Part shown: positions 48,801 through 57,363 of the stretch, in pieces
How positions within the stretch are numbered: position 1 is the first letter of the stretch
Layout: the number at the start of each line of letters is the position of its first letter
Source of the DNA: Actinomyces sp. oral taxon 897
GTDB lineage: Bacteria; Actinomycetota; Actinomycetes; Actinomycetales; Actinomycetaceae
Direction: 5' to 3'
Length of the DNA stretch: 64,000 nt
Assembly: GCF_002999235.1 (NCBI RefSeq)
Contig: NZ_CP027236.1
Coordinates: 806,001 to 870,000 of the forward strand
The notes under the pieces: model-generated
What the model saw: the letters and a program-made list of their open reading frames with translations, nothing else
Told to the model about the DNA's origin: nothing
The model's database searches: none
Program-made: the position numbers and the translations under genes

Positions 48801-51800
48801 CCAGGCGCACGTCCACCACGCGCCCGGCACTGGACTCCTCCAGGGCCGCGACCCAGCCGTCGACCTGGACGCGGGGGCGGTCCCCGGCCGCGGCGCCCTC
48901 ACGGGCGGCGGCCTCCAGCTGCGCCAGGGGGCGGCGCAGGTCGACGGTGTGGTCCAGGTGGACCGCGCCGAGCAGCCCCTCAATGAGGGGCATGCCGTCC
49001 TCCACCACGCTGCCCAGGGCCGCGTAGACCACCGGCCAGCACGGGCCCAGGAGGGCGTCGGGGACCAGGGAGGCGGCCGCCAGGGTGGTGGGCAGGGCGT
49101 CGGCGGTGACCGAGGCGTGGTCGTGGCCCAGGGTCTCGGCCAGGGTGAAGCGGGCGTGGACCGTGCCGAAGGGCTGGGTGGCGGGCCGGCCCAGGGCGTC
49201 GACGGCCCCCGGCACGGCCGGCCGGACCCGCGGCAGGGTCTCGACGTGGTCGCCGGTAATGGAGGTGGCCCCCACCCCGGCGGTCACCCGCAGCAGGTCG
49301 TTCATGGTCTCGCTAATGCGCTCGGGGTCCACCAGCGGGGCGGCCCCGTCCCAGGCGCGGGCCAGGCGCAGCGGCACCACCAGGCGGCGCACGGCGTGGA
49401 TGGCCGACCCGCCGGGGGTGGAGTCCCAGTGGGTGTCCAGGTGGATGTCCAGGTCGTAGGCGTCAGGGGCGACGTCGGGGCGGGCCACCACCGTGTAGGC
49501 GTCGTCGGTGAGGACCCGGGCGGGGTTGACGGTCAGGTGGCCGTTCCACAGCACGTGCGGGGTGGTACGCACCAGCTCGGTGGCGTCGGCCACGGTGTGC
49601 GCCTCAGGCAGCCAGGAGGTGCCCAGGCGCCCGGCGACGGCCCGCTCGGGGGTCCCCGAGGCCTGGAGGGCCTCGACGGCGGCGGTCTCGAAGCGTCCCA
49701 GCAGGTGGCCCACGGGCTCGTTAATGGTGGTGATCCCGGCCACGGCCACGGGCCCGGGGATAATCCGGACCTGGTCGGCGGTGTAGCGCGGGTCCTGGGA
49801 CTGCCACAGGGAGTCCGTGCCCCACCAGCGCAGGATGTCGGCGTCCAGGACGGGCACGAAGGGCACCGGCTTGGGGTGCTTGCGGCACAGGTCCACGAAC
49901 CAGGCGGCGTCGGCGGGCTCCACCAGGGTGGTGGCGGCCGACGGGTAGCGCCCGGCCAGGGCCGCCAGGGCGGCGTCGGCGTCAATGACGGCGTCGTGGT
50001 CGGCGAACAGGGTGGGGACCTGACCGTGGTCGGCCTGGCTCAGCCGGGCCTCGACACGGTGCAGCAGGTCCAGGAAGCGGTCGTACCAGCCCTCGTCGGC
50101 CCAGTCCGCCACCGTGGCGGCGCGCCCCGAGTGGGGGGCCACGCACAGCTCGGCGTAGCGGGTGGCCCACGCCAGGTAGGTCATCTCCTCCACGTCACCG
50201 AAGTAGGGCTTGGCGGTCCTGGCCAGGGCGGCGACCATCTCGTCACGGCGGGCGTTCATGGCCGCCTCGTCACCGGCGAGCTCCTGGATGAGGCGGGAGG
50301 CCCGCGCCGAGGAGTTGTCGATCTCGTACAGGTCGGCGCGCAGGTGGGACAGGCCCGAGGTCATGCCCCCCTCGGAGGCCCCGGAGGCCACCCAGCCGCG
50401 GTTGGCCCCGTGCGGGTCGATCCCGGGGGTGTCCACCAGCAGCTGCTTGACGTCGTCGTTGGTCCTGGCCTCCAGGCAGGTCATGGCGGCCGTGCCCACC
50501 ATGACCCCGTCCACCGGGGCGGCGGCGGTGCCGTAGGCCAGGGCCCAGCGGCCGGTGAGGTAGTCGGCGGCCCGCTCGGGGGTGCCGATGCCCCCGCCCA
50601 CGCACAGGATGACGTTGTCCCGCTGGCGGATGGCGTCGTAGGTGGCCAGGAGCATGGTGTCCAGGTCCTCCCACGAGTGGTGCCCGCCGGCGTGGCCGTC
50701 CTCCACCTGCATGATCACCGGGGTGGTGGGCACGGCGCGGGCAATGGCCAGCACGGAGCGGATCTGCTCCACGGTACCGGGCTTGAAGGCCACGTAGGGG
50801 AAGCCCTCGGCGTGCAGGCGCTCAATGAGGGCGACGGCCTCCTCCAGCTCGGGGATGCCCGCCGAGACGGTGATGCCGTCCACCGGGGCCCCCCCGGCGC
50901 GGGCCCGCGACAGCAGGCGCTGGGTGCCCAGGTGGAGGTTCCACAGGTAGCGGTCCATGAACATGGCGTTGAAGGCCGCGGTGCGCCCGGGCTTGAGCTG
51001 CTTCTGGAGGCCGGCGAGGTTGGCGGCCAGGACCGGGCCGGTGGTCTGGCCCCCGCCGGCCAGCTCGGCCCAGTAGCCGGCGTTGGCGGCGGCGGCCACG
51101 ATCTGCGGGTCCACCGTGGTGGGGGTCATGCCCGCGAGCATGACGGCGGAGCGGCCCGTCAGGCGGGTGAAGGCGGTCTCCAGGGTCAGGCGCCCGTCAG
51201 GCAGGCGGGTCAGGCGCGGGGCGAACCGGGAGCGGTCCACGGTGGCGGCGGGACGGACCCCGGGGCGGTCCAGGTTATCCAGGGCGGCGGCGGTCCCGGC
51301 GGGCACCACGGTGGCCCCGGTCCCGGCCAGGACGGCCTCGGTCAGGCGGGACAGGACGGCCCCCGGACCCAGGTCCAGGACGGTGCGCACGCCCCCCTCC
51401 AGGGCGGCGGTGACGGTGGCGGGCCAGTCCACGTGGTCGGTCAGGACGGCGGCCCCCAGGTCCCGGGCCAGGGAGGTGTCCAGGCCGCAGGCACCCGCCC
51501 AGGCGACGACGTCCTCCACGGCACCGGCCAGCAGCGGGGTGTGGAAGGGCACGGAGGTGGTCAGGAACTCGGTGACGGGGGCCAGGACCGCCCCGCCCAG
51601 GCGACGCTCCTTACGGGCCCTGGCACTGGCGGCGGCCGCCGCCTCCAGGGCGGTGACCACGCGCTCCAGGTCGCCGGGGCGCCCGGAGAGGATGTGGGCG
51701 GTGCGCCCGTTGGTGACCCCCACCGACAGGCGCTCGGAGCCGGGCACCCGCTCCAGCACGGAGTCCAGCTCCTGGCGGGTCACGCCGCGCACCGAGAGCA

Positions 51801-52353
51801 TGGGCGTGGACTCCCCCACCGTGCCCAGGTCCAGGCGGCGGGTGGCCCGGGCGGCGGCGGCCCCAATGAGACGGGCCAGGGCGTGGACGTCCACGACCGC
51901 GTCACGCGAGCCGCGCAGCGCCTCCAGCAGGGCCACGCCCAGGACGCCCTGGGAGTGGCCGACGGCCCCCGCCGGGGGCGTGGCCGACAGGGACACCCCC
52001 GCAGCCGGCAGGGCCTCCAGGACCGCCTGCTGGGCCAGGAGGATACCGGGCACGGACACGTCGGCGGTGTCCGCCGCGCCCCGGCGCCGGCCCACCACCG
52101 GGGCGGCCTGGTCGGTCAGCAGGCGGGTACCGGTAGGGGTGACGGTCAGCAGCTCGGCGGCCACGGGGGCCAGGCGGTCGGCCACGGCCGCGTCCAGGTC
52201 GGCCAGGGAGGCGGCGAGGTCACGGTCCAGGGCGACCAGGTCGGCCAGGACGGCGCGCCAGGGGGTGGCCTGGCCGCCGAAGGCCACGATGTAGGGCTCG
52301 CCGTCAGTGAGTCGCTGCGCGGCGGTCGTCGCGGTGGAGGGGGTGGTGCTCAT
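42898..52353 (-). CDS. fas: type I fatty acid synthase (single chain)
   Basis: Multifunctional synthase making acyl-CoA from acetyl- and malonyl-CoA; 3151 residues from the ATG at 52353. The order fits mycobacterial/bifidobacterial FAS-I: acetyltransferase (VGHSQG near 134), FMN enoyl reductase (VMLAGMTPTTVDP near 406), hot-dog dehydratase (DFNPIHTSYHAAK and LVHGMWLSATAQ near 1276), malonyl/palmitoyl transferase (YVYPGQGIQVAGMG, then AGHSLGEYTAL near 1462), an Ala/Pro linker, ACP (LTNGVSSRRNQLLMDLG near 1853, Ser carrier), ketoreductase (VVTGVAPGSIAAAVAGQLL near 2182) and ketosynthase (SACATAAVSIEEG near 2777, HDTSTGANDPNE, ITGHAKGGAAV). No transferase domain for phosphopantetheine is present; AcpS is encoded next door. 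A GTG at 52455 overlapping the accD stop (GTGA) is an alternative start adding 34 residues with weaker codon bias. Confidence 0.96.
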   Translation of the reverse strand: MSTTPSTATTAAQRLTDGEPYIVAFGGQATPWRAVLADLVALDRDLAASLADLDAAVADRLAPVAAELLTVTPTGTRLLTDQAAPVVGRRRGAADTADVSVPGILLAQQAVLEALPAAGVSLSATPPAGAVGHSQGVLGVALLEALRGSRDAVVDVHALARLIGAAAARATRRLDLGTVGESTPMLSVRGVTRQELDSVLERVPGSERLSVGVTNGRTAHILSGRPGDLERVVTALEAAAAASARARKERRLGGAVLAPVTEFLTTSVPFHTPLLAGAVEDVVAWAGACGLDTSLARDLGAAVLTDHVDWPATVTAALEGGVRTVLDLGPGAVLSRLTEAVLAGTGATVVPAGTAAALDNLDRPGVRPAATVDRSRFAPRLTRLPDGRLTLETAFTRLTGRSAVMLAGMTPTTVDPQIVAAAANAGYWAELAGGGQTTGPVLAANLAGLQKQLKPGRTAAFNAMFMDRYLWNLHLGTQRLLSRARAGGAPVDGITVSAGIPELEEAVALIERLHAEGFPYVAFKPGTVEQIRSVLAIARAVPTTPVIMQVEDGHAGGHHSWEDLDTMLLATYDAIRQRDNVILCVGGGIGTPERAADYLTGRWALAYGTAAAPVDGVMVGTAAMTCLEARTNDDVKQLLVDTPGIDPHGANRGWVASGASEGGMTSGLSHLRADLYEIDNSSARASRLIQELAGDEAAMNARRDEMVAALARTAKPYFGDVEEMTYLAWATRYAELCVAPHSGRAATVADWADEGWYDRFLDLLHRVEARLSQADHGQVPTLFADHDAVIDADAALAALAGRYPSAATTLVEPADAAWFVDLCRKHPKPVPFVPVLDADILRWWGTDSLWQSQDPRYTADQVRIIPGPVAVAGITTINEPVGHLLGRFETAAVEALQASGTPERAVAGRLGTSWLPEAHTVADATELVRTTPHVLWNGHLTVNPARVLTDDAYTVVARPDVAPDAYDLDIHLDTHWDSTPGGSAIHAVRRLVVPLRLARAWDGAAPLVDPERISETMNDLLRVTAGVGATSITGDHVETLPRVRPAVPGAVDALGRPATQPFGTVHARFTLAETLGHDHASVTADALPTTLAAASLVPDALLGPCWPVVYAALGSVVEDGMPLIEGLLGAVHLDHTVDLRRPLAQLEAAAREGAAAGDRPRVQVDGWVAALEESSAGRVVDVRLELTDVADGSLIALMRERFAIRGRASGSAVPSAPETAGGTGRATAPAARRLLRRVSVTAPSDMTAFARVTGDFNPIHTSYHAAKVAGMQAPLVHGMWLSATAQQVAASTAADGTHFVLAGWTYVMTGPVELGDQVEISVERTGLVRGGGYVLEVVCRIDGEVVSRGTAVTEPEPTAYVYPGQGIQVAGMGLDERASSKAALEVWNRADAHTRSALGFSVISLVRDNPTEMTARGVTYRHPEGLLNLTQFTQVALATVAMATTARLAEAGALVEGAAFAGHSLGEYTALSSYGRVMDVETTISIVFQRGSTMHTLVPRDEQGASDYRMGALRPNQCGVRAEDVEAYVADVAAQTGEFLQIVNHNLAGVQYAVAGTVKGLKALAADSRARARERGGKNPFMLVPGIDVPFHSEVLRPGVADFRDRLLALVPTDLDYHRLVDRYVPNLVARPFALTPEFARSILQVVPSEPVQEVLDSWEEWAARPVDLARVLLVELLAWQFASPVRWIETQDVLFSSPAEGGLGIEHLVEVGLANAPTLANLAAKTLMLPRHAGRHVTVHNARRDEARVLATDTDPAVDLEVLDEPAAPAPATPAAAASAAPAPEPAPAAPAPAPAAPASAPAPAGAPAGPVADLPFGATDALTVLLAHASRIRPEQIGATDTTETLTNGVSSRRNQLLMDLGTELELASIDGAADADMTALAATVAKGAPGYKPFGPVLSEVVRTGLARILGPSGVRASRVAEQVTGVWGLGEGWVSHVTAALVLGTREGVSVRGQDLASLGTSAPLTSAGAVDALIDAAVAAVAAEHGVTVAKASAAGAGGGAVVDSAALDAFAATVTGEQGVLATTARTLLDALGLADKVSVPAGAGDEDAATRAALAAIDAELGSGWVRSVTPAFEPARAVLIDDRWATAREDLARLGNGETPLEEARRLLAPERFTGLGQAVADQADWWATTLTRSALPDRQERAELAAALAAAARRSPAPGQDAVRWADDVAVVTGVAPGSIAAAVAGQLLAGGATVVATSSRLTHERLAFATRLYREHASAGARLWIVPANLSSYRDVDALAAWIGGEQSVTSGGTTTVVKEALVPTLLVPFAAPRVTGSLADAGPAAEAQTRLLLWSVERTIAALSAIGTDTHVDHRLHVVLPGSPNRGTFGGDGAYGEVKSALDAVVNRWRSERAWAQRVTLAHPRIGWVRGTGLMGGNDPLVAAVEAAGVRTWSTQEIASELLDLCTPQVRAAAATAPVLADLTGGLGEGVDLVALRQGAAGTAPAPAQAAPGQVSVPALPTPVVPRQPTAPAWGEVDVDLEDVVVIVSTGEVSTWGSGRTRREAELGMTGGEDVELTAAGVLELAWGMGLLSWQDSPKAGWYDTEGELVPEEDVWARYRDQVVARCGIREFTDDGLIATVADEEVGVYLDRDITLSVADEAAARTIEDSDPEHTLVAPDAATGEWTVTRLAGSLVRVPRRAALSRTVGGQFPVDFDPGRWGIPVSMTQGMDPIASWNLVTAVDAFLSAGFSPAELLAAVHPSDVASTQGTGFGGMESMRKMFVGRLLGQERPSDILQEALPNVVAAHVMQSYVGGYGAMVQPVSACATAAVSIEEGWDKIALGKADVVVAGAIDDISIESVVGFGNMNATAEAAAMRAKGISDRHFSRANDRRRGGFVEAEGGGTVILARGSVAAELGLPVAGVVGFVSSYADGAHTSIPAPGLGALGAGRGGRASRLARALAALGVEADDIAVVSKHDTSTGANDPNESELHTRLARALGRTEGNPLVAVSQKTITGHAKGGAAVFQVAGLTEILATGVAPGNASLDVVDAPLRKDGFWVWPRRPIRLAGRGGASGRVPGAGPVRAGLLTSLGFGHVSGLIAVVHPGAFEAALRRSGGQEAVDAWVERANARLAAGTRRRRAGMIGRAELFTQVKGRRLGEAEDGRDPHEVEAAMLLDPQARLGADGVYHAGETLPRG

Positions 52354-52451
52354 CGTCCGGTTCTCATCCTGGTTCTGCTCGGAGGGGGTCAAGGGTGTCG
52401 GGGCGCCCGGTGCGGGCGCGGATAGGGTGCTCACAGCTGGTCTGTCCTGCC

Positions 52452-54086
52452 TCACAGGGGTCCGTTGTCGTGCTTCTTGGGGGTCGTACGTCGTCCGTCA
52501 CGCTTGCCGCGCAGGGCGGCCAGGGAGTCGACAATGACCGTCCGGGTGTCCTCCGGGGCGATGACGGCGTCGATCTCCCCGATGGCCACCGCCTTGTCGG
52601 GGTTGATCACGGCCCGGGTGTACTCGTCCACCAGCCGCTCGTGCTCGGCGGCGGCAGCGGCCTCGCCCTGCTGGGCGCGCACGGCGGCCAGGGTGCGGCG
52701 GTGGATAATGCCCACGGCCCCCTGCGCCCCCAGGACCGCGATCTCGGCCCCGGGCCAGCAGAAGTTCAGGTCCGCGCCGATGGCCTTGGAGCCCATGACG
52801 ATAAAGGCCCCGCCGTAGGCCTTGCGCAGGATGACGGTGACCAGGGGGACGGTGGCGGTGGCGTAGGCGTTAATGACCTTGGCGCCGCGGCGGATAATGC
52901 CCGCGTGCTCCTGGGCTGCGCCGGGACGGTAGCCGGGCACGTCCACGAAGGTGACCACCGGCAGGCCGAAGGCGTCGCAGAAGCGCACGAACCGGGCCAG
53001 CTTCTCGGAGGCGTCCACGTCCAGGGTCCCCGCGTCGTGGAGCGGCTGGTTGGCCACGACACCGGCCGGACGGCCCTCGAAGCAGACGAAGCCCACCACC
53101 ACGTTGGGGGCGAAGTCCTCCTGGACCTGGACCAGCTCGCCGTGGTCGGCCACCGCGCAGACCACCTCCACCACGTCGTAGGGCTGCCGGGTGGAGGAGG
53201 GCACCAGCTCACCCACCTGCCGGGCGGAGGCCAGGTCCTCCTGGCGGTCGACGGCGTCGTAGTCGTAGGAGGGGGCCTCCTGCTCGGAGGAGGAGGGCAA
53301 GTAGGCCAGGACCGTGCGCACCTGGCTCAGGGCGTCGTCCTCGTTCTCGGCCACGTAGTGCACCACCCCGGAGACCGAGCCGTGGATGTCGGCCCCGCCC
53401 AGCTCCTCGGCGCTGATCTTCTCCCCGGTGGAGGCCAGCACCACGTCCGGGCCGGTGACGAACATGTGGGAGGCCTGCCGGGTGGCGATAATGTAGTCCG
53501 TCAGGGCCGGGGAGTAGACCGCCCCGCCCGCGCAGGGCCCCAGGATGACGCAGATCTGGGGCACCAGCCCGGAGGCCGCGCAGGTGCGGTTGAAGATCCG
53601 CCCGTACTGGCGCAGGGCCCCCACGCCCTCCTGGATCTTGGCCCCCCCGGAGTCGATCAGGCCGATAATCGGGATGCGCAGGCGCAGGGCGTCGTCCAGG
53701 AGGCGGACGATCTTGTCCCCCTCCACCGCGCCCAGGGCGCCCCCGGAGATGGAGAAGTCCTGGGAGTAGACGGCCACCTGGCGCCCGTCGACCTGCCCGA
53801 AGCCGGTGACGACGGCCGAGGGCCGGGCCCCCTCCCCCGCCCCGGACCCGGTGTAGCGGCCGATCTCCAGGAAGGAGCCGGGGTCCAGCAGGGAGTCAAT
53901 GCGCTCGCGGGCGGTCTGCTTGCCCTTGGCGTGCTGGCGCTGGGCGGCGCGCTCCTCGGCGGCGGCGGCGACCTGGGCGGTGCGCTCGCGGAAGGCGGTG
54001 GTGGTCGCCGAGTCCGCCATGGTGGTCCCGCTCACGGGGGCTGCCCCGGCCTCGGCCCCGGCTGCGGGGGCGTGGGTGGTGGTCAT
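52452..54086 (-). CDS. accD: acyl-CoA carboxylase carboxyltransferase (beta) subunit
   Basis: Moves carboxyl from biotin to acetyl- or propionyl-CoA, supplying malonyl-CoA to the FAS; 544 residues. It is the PccB/AccD5-like fused form holding both N and C crotonase-fold halves: GKQTARERIDSLLDPGSF, YSQDFSISGGALGAVEGDKI, LIDSGGAKIQEGVGAL, then VVANQPLHDAGTLDVDASEKLARFVRFCDAF, TFVDVPGYRPGAAQEHAGIIRRGAK and RKAYGGAFIVMGSKAIGADLNFCWPGAEIAVLGAQGAVGIIHRR. The ATG at 54086 follows GAGGAGG at 8 bases and overlaps the upstream stop (ATGA). The downstream fas gene shows that its product is used for fatty acid synthesis. Confidence 0.93.
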   Translation of the reverse strand: MTTTHAPAAGAEAGAAPVSGTTMADSATTTAFRERTAQVAAAAEERAAQRQHAKGKQTARERIDSLLDPGSFLEIGRYTGSGAGEGARPSAVVTGFGQVDGRQVAVYSQDFSISGGALGAVEGDKIVRLLDDALRLRIPIIGLIDSGGAKIQEGVGALRQYGRIFNRTCAASGLVPQICVILGPCAGGAVYSPALTDYIIATRQASHMFVTGPDVVLASTGEKISAEELGGADIHGSVSGVVHYVAENEDDALSQVRTVLAYLPSSSEQEAPSYDYDAVDRQEDLASARQVGELVPSSTRQPYDVVEVVCAVADHGELVQVQEDFAPNVVVGFVCFEGRPAGVVANQPLHDAGTLDVDASEKLARFVRFCDAFGLPVVTFVDVPGYRPGAAQEHAGIIRRGAKVINAYATATVPLVTVILRKAYGGAFIVMGSKAIGADLNFCWPGAEIAVLGAQGAVGIIHRRTLAAVRAQQGEAAAAAEHERLVDEYTRAVINPDKAVAIGEIDAVIAPEDTRTVIVDSLAALRGKRDGRRTTPKKHDNGPL

Positions 54087-55936
54087 GCTCGGGCCTCCTC
54101 AGGGTCCTCGCCGGTCAGTCGCACCAGCACGTCCCCGGCGCTGACCGTGCGCCCGGCCACCGCCTGGATGCTGGTCACGACGCCGTCGATCGGGGCGTGC
54201 ACGTAGTTCTCCATCTTCATGGACTCCAGGACGATGAGCAGGTCGCCGGCCTGGACGCGGCGGCCCTCCTCCACGCAGACGCGGGTGACGATGGCCTGCA
54301 TGGGGGCGATAATGAGCCCGGGCTCGGCCCCGGCCCCGGCGGCCCCGGGGCGCGCGGTGGCCCGGGCTCGGTCGCGCAGGGGCTGGACGCGACGGCGGTG
54401 CTCGGCGACGGTGGCGCGCGGGCCCGCCCCGCCCAGGATGCCGTCGGGGATGGTCAGCTGGACCCGCTGTCCGTTGACCTCGATGACGTAGGTGGAGCGG
54501 GTGCGCGCGGTGGGCGCGGGGGCGGCGGGTGCCTGGGAGCCGGCGGTCACCGGCCCGGCGGCCACGGCGGGGCCGGCCGCGTGGTCCCCCGCGGCCAGGT
54601 CGGGCAGGACGGTGTCCTCGATCCAGCGGGTGGTCACGCCCAGGCGCCCGTCGGCGGTGGGCCGGGTGAAGTCCGTACGGCCCAGGACGTCCTCGTGCAG
54701 GGCGGTGCACACGGTGACCCCCTCCACGAGGGTCTCGTACAGGGCCCGGCGGGCCCGCTCAATGGCCTGCTCCCGGCTGCTGCCGGTGACCACGATCTTG
54801 GCCAGCATGGGGTCGAAGAACGGGGTGACGACGTCGCCCTCCACGACCCCGGACTCAATACGGATCCCCGGGCCGGCGGGCCAGCGCAGGCGGGTGATGG
54901 CGCCCGTGCAGGGGGCCAGGCCCCGGGTGGCGTCCTCGCAGGTGATGCGCAGCTCGATGCTGTGGCCGCGGGGGGCGGGGATGGCGGGCAGGTGCCCCCC
55001 GGAGGCCAGGGTGAGCTGGACGGCCACCAGGTCGGTGCCGGTGACCTCCTCGGAGACGCAGTGCTCCACCTGGAGGCGGGGGTTGACCTCTAGGAAGTAG
55101 ACCTCGCCGGTGGGGGTCAGGAGGAACTCGCAGGTGGCCACCCCCACGTAGTCCACGGCGTCCAGGAGCCTGTGGGAGCTGGAGACGAGCAGCTCCTCGA
55201 CGCCCTCGGGCAGGAACGGGGCCGGGGCCTCCTCCAGGAGCTTCTGGTTGCGGCGCTGGAGGGAGCAGTCGCGGGTGGAGACCACGGCGAAGCCACCGTG
55301 GGCGTCGCGGGCGCACTGGGTCTCCACGTGGCGGGCGGCGGTGACGAACCGCTCCAGCAGCAGGGTGGCCCCGGCGGCCTGGGCGCCGACCAGGGCGTCG
55401 GTGGCCCGGGCCTGCGCCTCGTCGTGGAGCACGGTAATGCCGCGCCCGCCCCCGCCGTCGGTGCGCTTGAGGGCCACGGGCCAGCCGTGCTCGGCGGCGA
55501 AGGCCAGGACGGTGTCCACGTCCGTGACCGGCTCACTCAGGCCGGGCACGGGGGCGACCCCGGCCCGCAGGGCGGTGGCGCGGGCGCTCATCTTGTCCCC
55601 GAGGGCGTCCATGGCCTCAGGGGACGGCCCCACCCAGGTGATCCCGGCGTCAATGACGGCGCGGGCGAAGTCGGCGTCCTCGGAGAGGTAGCCGTAGCCG
55701 GGGTGGATCGCGTCGGCGCCGGTGGCCCGGGCCAGCTCCAGCACGGCGGCGGCGTTGTCGTACCGGGTGTCGGCGGGCAGGGCGTGGGCCTCGTCGGCGA
55801 GCTCGGCGGGCGGGGTGAGGATGTCGTCGGGGGTGTAGGGCAGGATCGAGGTCACGCCGAGGTCCCGCAGGGTGCGGACCACGCGCAGGGCGATCTCGCC
55901 GCGGTTGGCGATGAGGACGCGGTTGATGCTGGCCAC
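54083..55936 (-). CDS. accA: acyl-CoA carboxylase biotin carboxylase/BCCP (alpha) subunit
   Basis: ATP-dependent carboxylation of its own biotin, 617 residues. Biotin carboxylase fold: INRVLIANRGEIALRVVRTLRDLG, IHPGYGYLSEDADFARAV, the ATP-grasp glycine loop ALKRTDGGGGRGITVLHDEAQ near 160, FLEVNPRLQVEHCVSEEVTGTDLV, and a carboxylase C domain. A C-terminal biotinyl domain has the biotin Lys in VLESMKMENYVHAPIDG near 573. The linker (about 450-520) is Ala/Pro-rich. The GTG at 55936 has AAGGAG upstream. First gene of the accA-accD-fas operon. Names AccA3/AccC/BccA are also used for this actinobacterial subunit. Confidence 0.93.
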   Translation of the reverse strand: MASINRVLIANRGEIALRVVRTLRDLGVTSILPYTPDDILTPPAELADEAHALPADTRYDNAAAVLELARATGADAIHPGYGYLSEDADFARAVIDAGITWVGPSPEAMDALGDKMSARATALRAGVAPVPGLSEPVTDVDTVLAFAAEHGWPVALKRTDGGGGRGITVLHDEAQARATDALVGAQAAGATLLLERFVTAARHVETQCARDAHGGFAVVSTRDCSLQRRNQKLLEEAPAPFLPEGVEELLVSSSHRLLDAVDYVGVATCEFLLTPTGEVYFLEVNPRLQVEHCVSEEVTGTDLVAVQLTLASGGHLPAIPAPRGHSIELRITCEDATRGLAPCTGAITRLRWPAGPGIRIESGVVEGDVVTPFFDPMLAKIVVTGSSREQAIERARRALYETLVEGVTVCTALHEDVLGRTDFTRPTADGRLGVTTRWIEDTVLPDLAAGDHAAGPAVAAGPVTAGSQAPAAPAPTARTRSTYVIEVNGQRVQLTIPDGILGGAGPRATVAEHRRRVQPLRDRARATARPGAAGAGAEPGLIIAPMQAIVTRVCVEEGRRVQAGDLLIVLESMKMENYVHAPIDGVVTSIQAVAGRTVSAGDVLVRLTGEDPEEARA

Positions 55937-56390
55937 TGGGCTCCTTCCGGGTTCCTGGGGGCGACGGCCCCGCTCCCACGGACCTTACGGTAGGGGCCCG
56001 GCGACGGGAAGCCCGACTGTGGAATCCTCACAAAGGGCGTCGGGCACCTTGAAACCGCTGCCGCCAGGACGGTGCTTCTCGCAGGATATCGCGGGTGTTG
56101 GAGAGGGGCACCAAAGCACCAGCACGATTTGGAGGAACCCACAGGCACTCAAGGCGGGGCCCGCCGCCCGCCACGCCGCGACCACGACGCCATCGCCCGA
56201 GGAGCCCGCGGGTGCTTGGGCGTCCATCGGCGTAGCACGCCGGGACCTGCTGCGTCAAGGCCTGAAGGGGGCAGGAAGTTGCCCTCTGATCACGTTACGG
56301 TAACGACGGCGCCGCTGGTAGCGTCCCCCGACATCGGCGGCCGAGCTGCCGACCACGTGTCCGAACCCGCCCCCACCAGGGAGTTTGTCC
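55937..56390. other. divergent gap between the fatty acid operon and a lipoprotein gene
   Basis: 454 bases without a gene that I can support. It must carry the promoter of accA-accD-fas on one side and that of the lipoprotein on the other. The clearest site is the perfect dyad CGTTAC-G-GTAACG at 56293-56305, 86 bases before the lipoprotein ATG, which could be an operator for either direction. I see no convincing -35/-10 pair. Confidence 0.5.
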
Positions 56391-57278
56391 ATGAGATTTC
56401 CGCCTACGTCACCACGGTCGCGCCTCGGGGTCGGCACGCGGGCAGTGGCCGTCGCCACCCTGCTGTGCCTGGCGGCCTGCGGGTCGACGCAGTCAGAGAC
56501 CAGCGGCCCACAGGCCACGGGCCCGGGGGACACGCCCCAGGTGGACACGACGCCGTCCCCGACCCCGGCGCCCACCACCGCCGCGGCAGTGACCGGGCCC
56601 CTGACCACCGCGGACCACGTGTGGCACTACACCAATAAGAACGGGTACGGCTACGACCTGTCGATCGCCATGGGGGCCGCGGAGCACTACGTTCCCGGGA
56701 TGGTGCTCAGTGACGCGCAGGACAGGAAGATCGGCTCGTCGTGCTCGATCGACCCCAGGACCGACGCCGTCATCCCCGTCCGGCTCACCGTCACCGCCAC
56801 GACGTCGCAGTTCGACACGACCGTCTCCGTGCGCACGATCCTCACCGCCGTCAGCAGCGCCTCCTCCACGTCCAAGGTGGACTACCACGGCTCGGGGACC
56901 GCCCCCAAGCGTGACGACGACCGGGTCTCGGTGGAGAAGTACTACGCGGGCGGGCCGGAGTGCGCGCAGATGTCGAGCGTGAACACCTGGGGCTACGGGC
57001 AGCCGAAGGCGATCACCGTCAAGTGGGAGAAGCCCCTGTCCCCGGGGGACTCCATTAGCCACCGGTTCGTCATTGTCATTAAGGACTACTACTCGCCGGC
57101 CACCCCGGAGGGCGACTCGGCCTACCTGGAGGCCGTCGGCCTGCGCCCCATGATGGGCGGGGACATGTCCGACCAGGCCAATGTGTACTCCGAGCCCAAG
57201 GATGAGCTGGACGGCCGCTACAGCCGCACGGTGCTCTCCCTGAGCGGCCAGGTGGTCACCAACCCCAGCAGCCACTAG
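56391..57278 (+). CDS. putative lipoprotein of unknown function
   Basis: A 295-residue secreted lipoprotein. The N-terminus has positive charges, a hydrophobic stretch and the lipobox LCLAACGS with lipidated Cys30. A Ser/Thr/Pro/Gly-rich spacer (about 31-72) follows, then a beta-rich domain with Cys pairs at about 124 and 190 (GSSCSIDP and GGPECAQM) that may form a disulfide. I do not recognise the family; the layout resembles actinobacterial DUF4352-like antigens, but no motif proves it. The ATG at 56391 was chosen because AGGGAG lies about 8 bases upstream; a TTG at 56385 is in frame. It converges on rpe across a family A repeat. Confidence 0.8.
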   Translation: MRFPPTSPRSRLGVGTRAVAVATLLCLAACGSTQSETSGPQATGPGDTPQVDTTPSPTPAPTTAAAVTGPLTTADHVWHYTNKNGYGYDLSIAMGAAEHYVPGMVLSDAQDRKIGSSCSIDPRTDAVIPVRLTVTATTSQFDTTVSVRTILTAVSSASSTSKVDYHGSGTAPKRDDDRVSVEKYYAGGPECAQMSSVNTWGYGQPKAITVKWEKPLSPGDSISHRFVIVIKDYYSPATPEGDSAYLEAVGLRPMMGGDMSDQANVYSEPKDELDGRYSRTVLSLSGQVVTNPSSH

Positions 57279-57363
57279 CGTCCCGGCGCCCGGTAGCACC
57301 CGGCGCACTGCCGTGGTCTGCCAGGCGCACCCCGGCGACGGTCCCGTCCCGGCGTCTGCCAGC

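Noticed and set aside
42832..52425. Very long plus-strand open frames opposite fas
   Set aside because: They are antisense shadows of the FAS gene: low-complexity Gly/Ala/His/Gln text, no domain, and codon bias that fits the minus strand.
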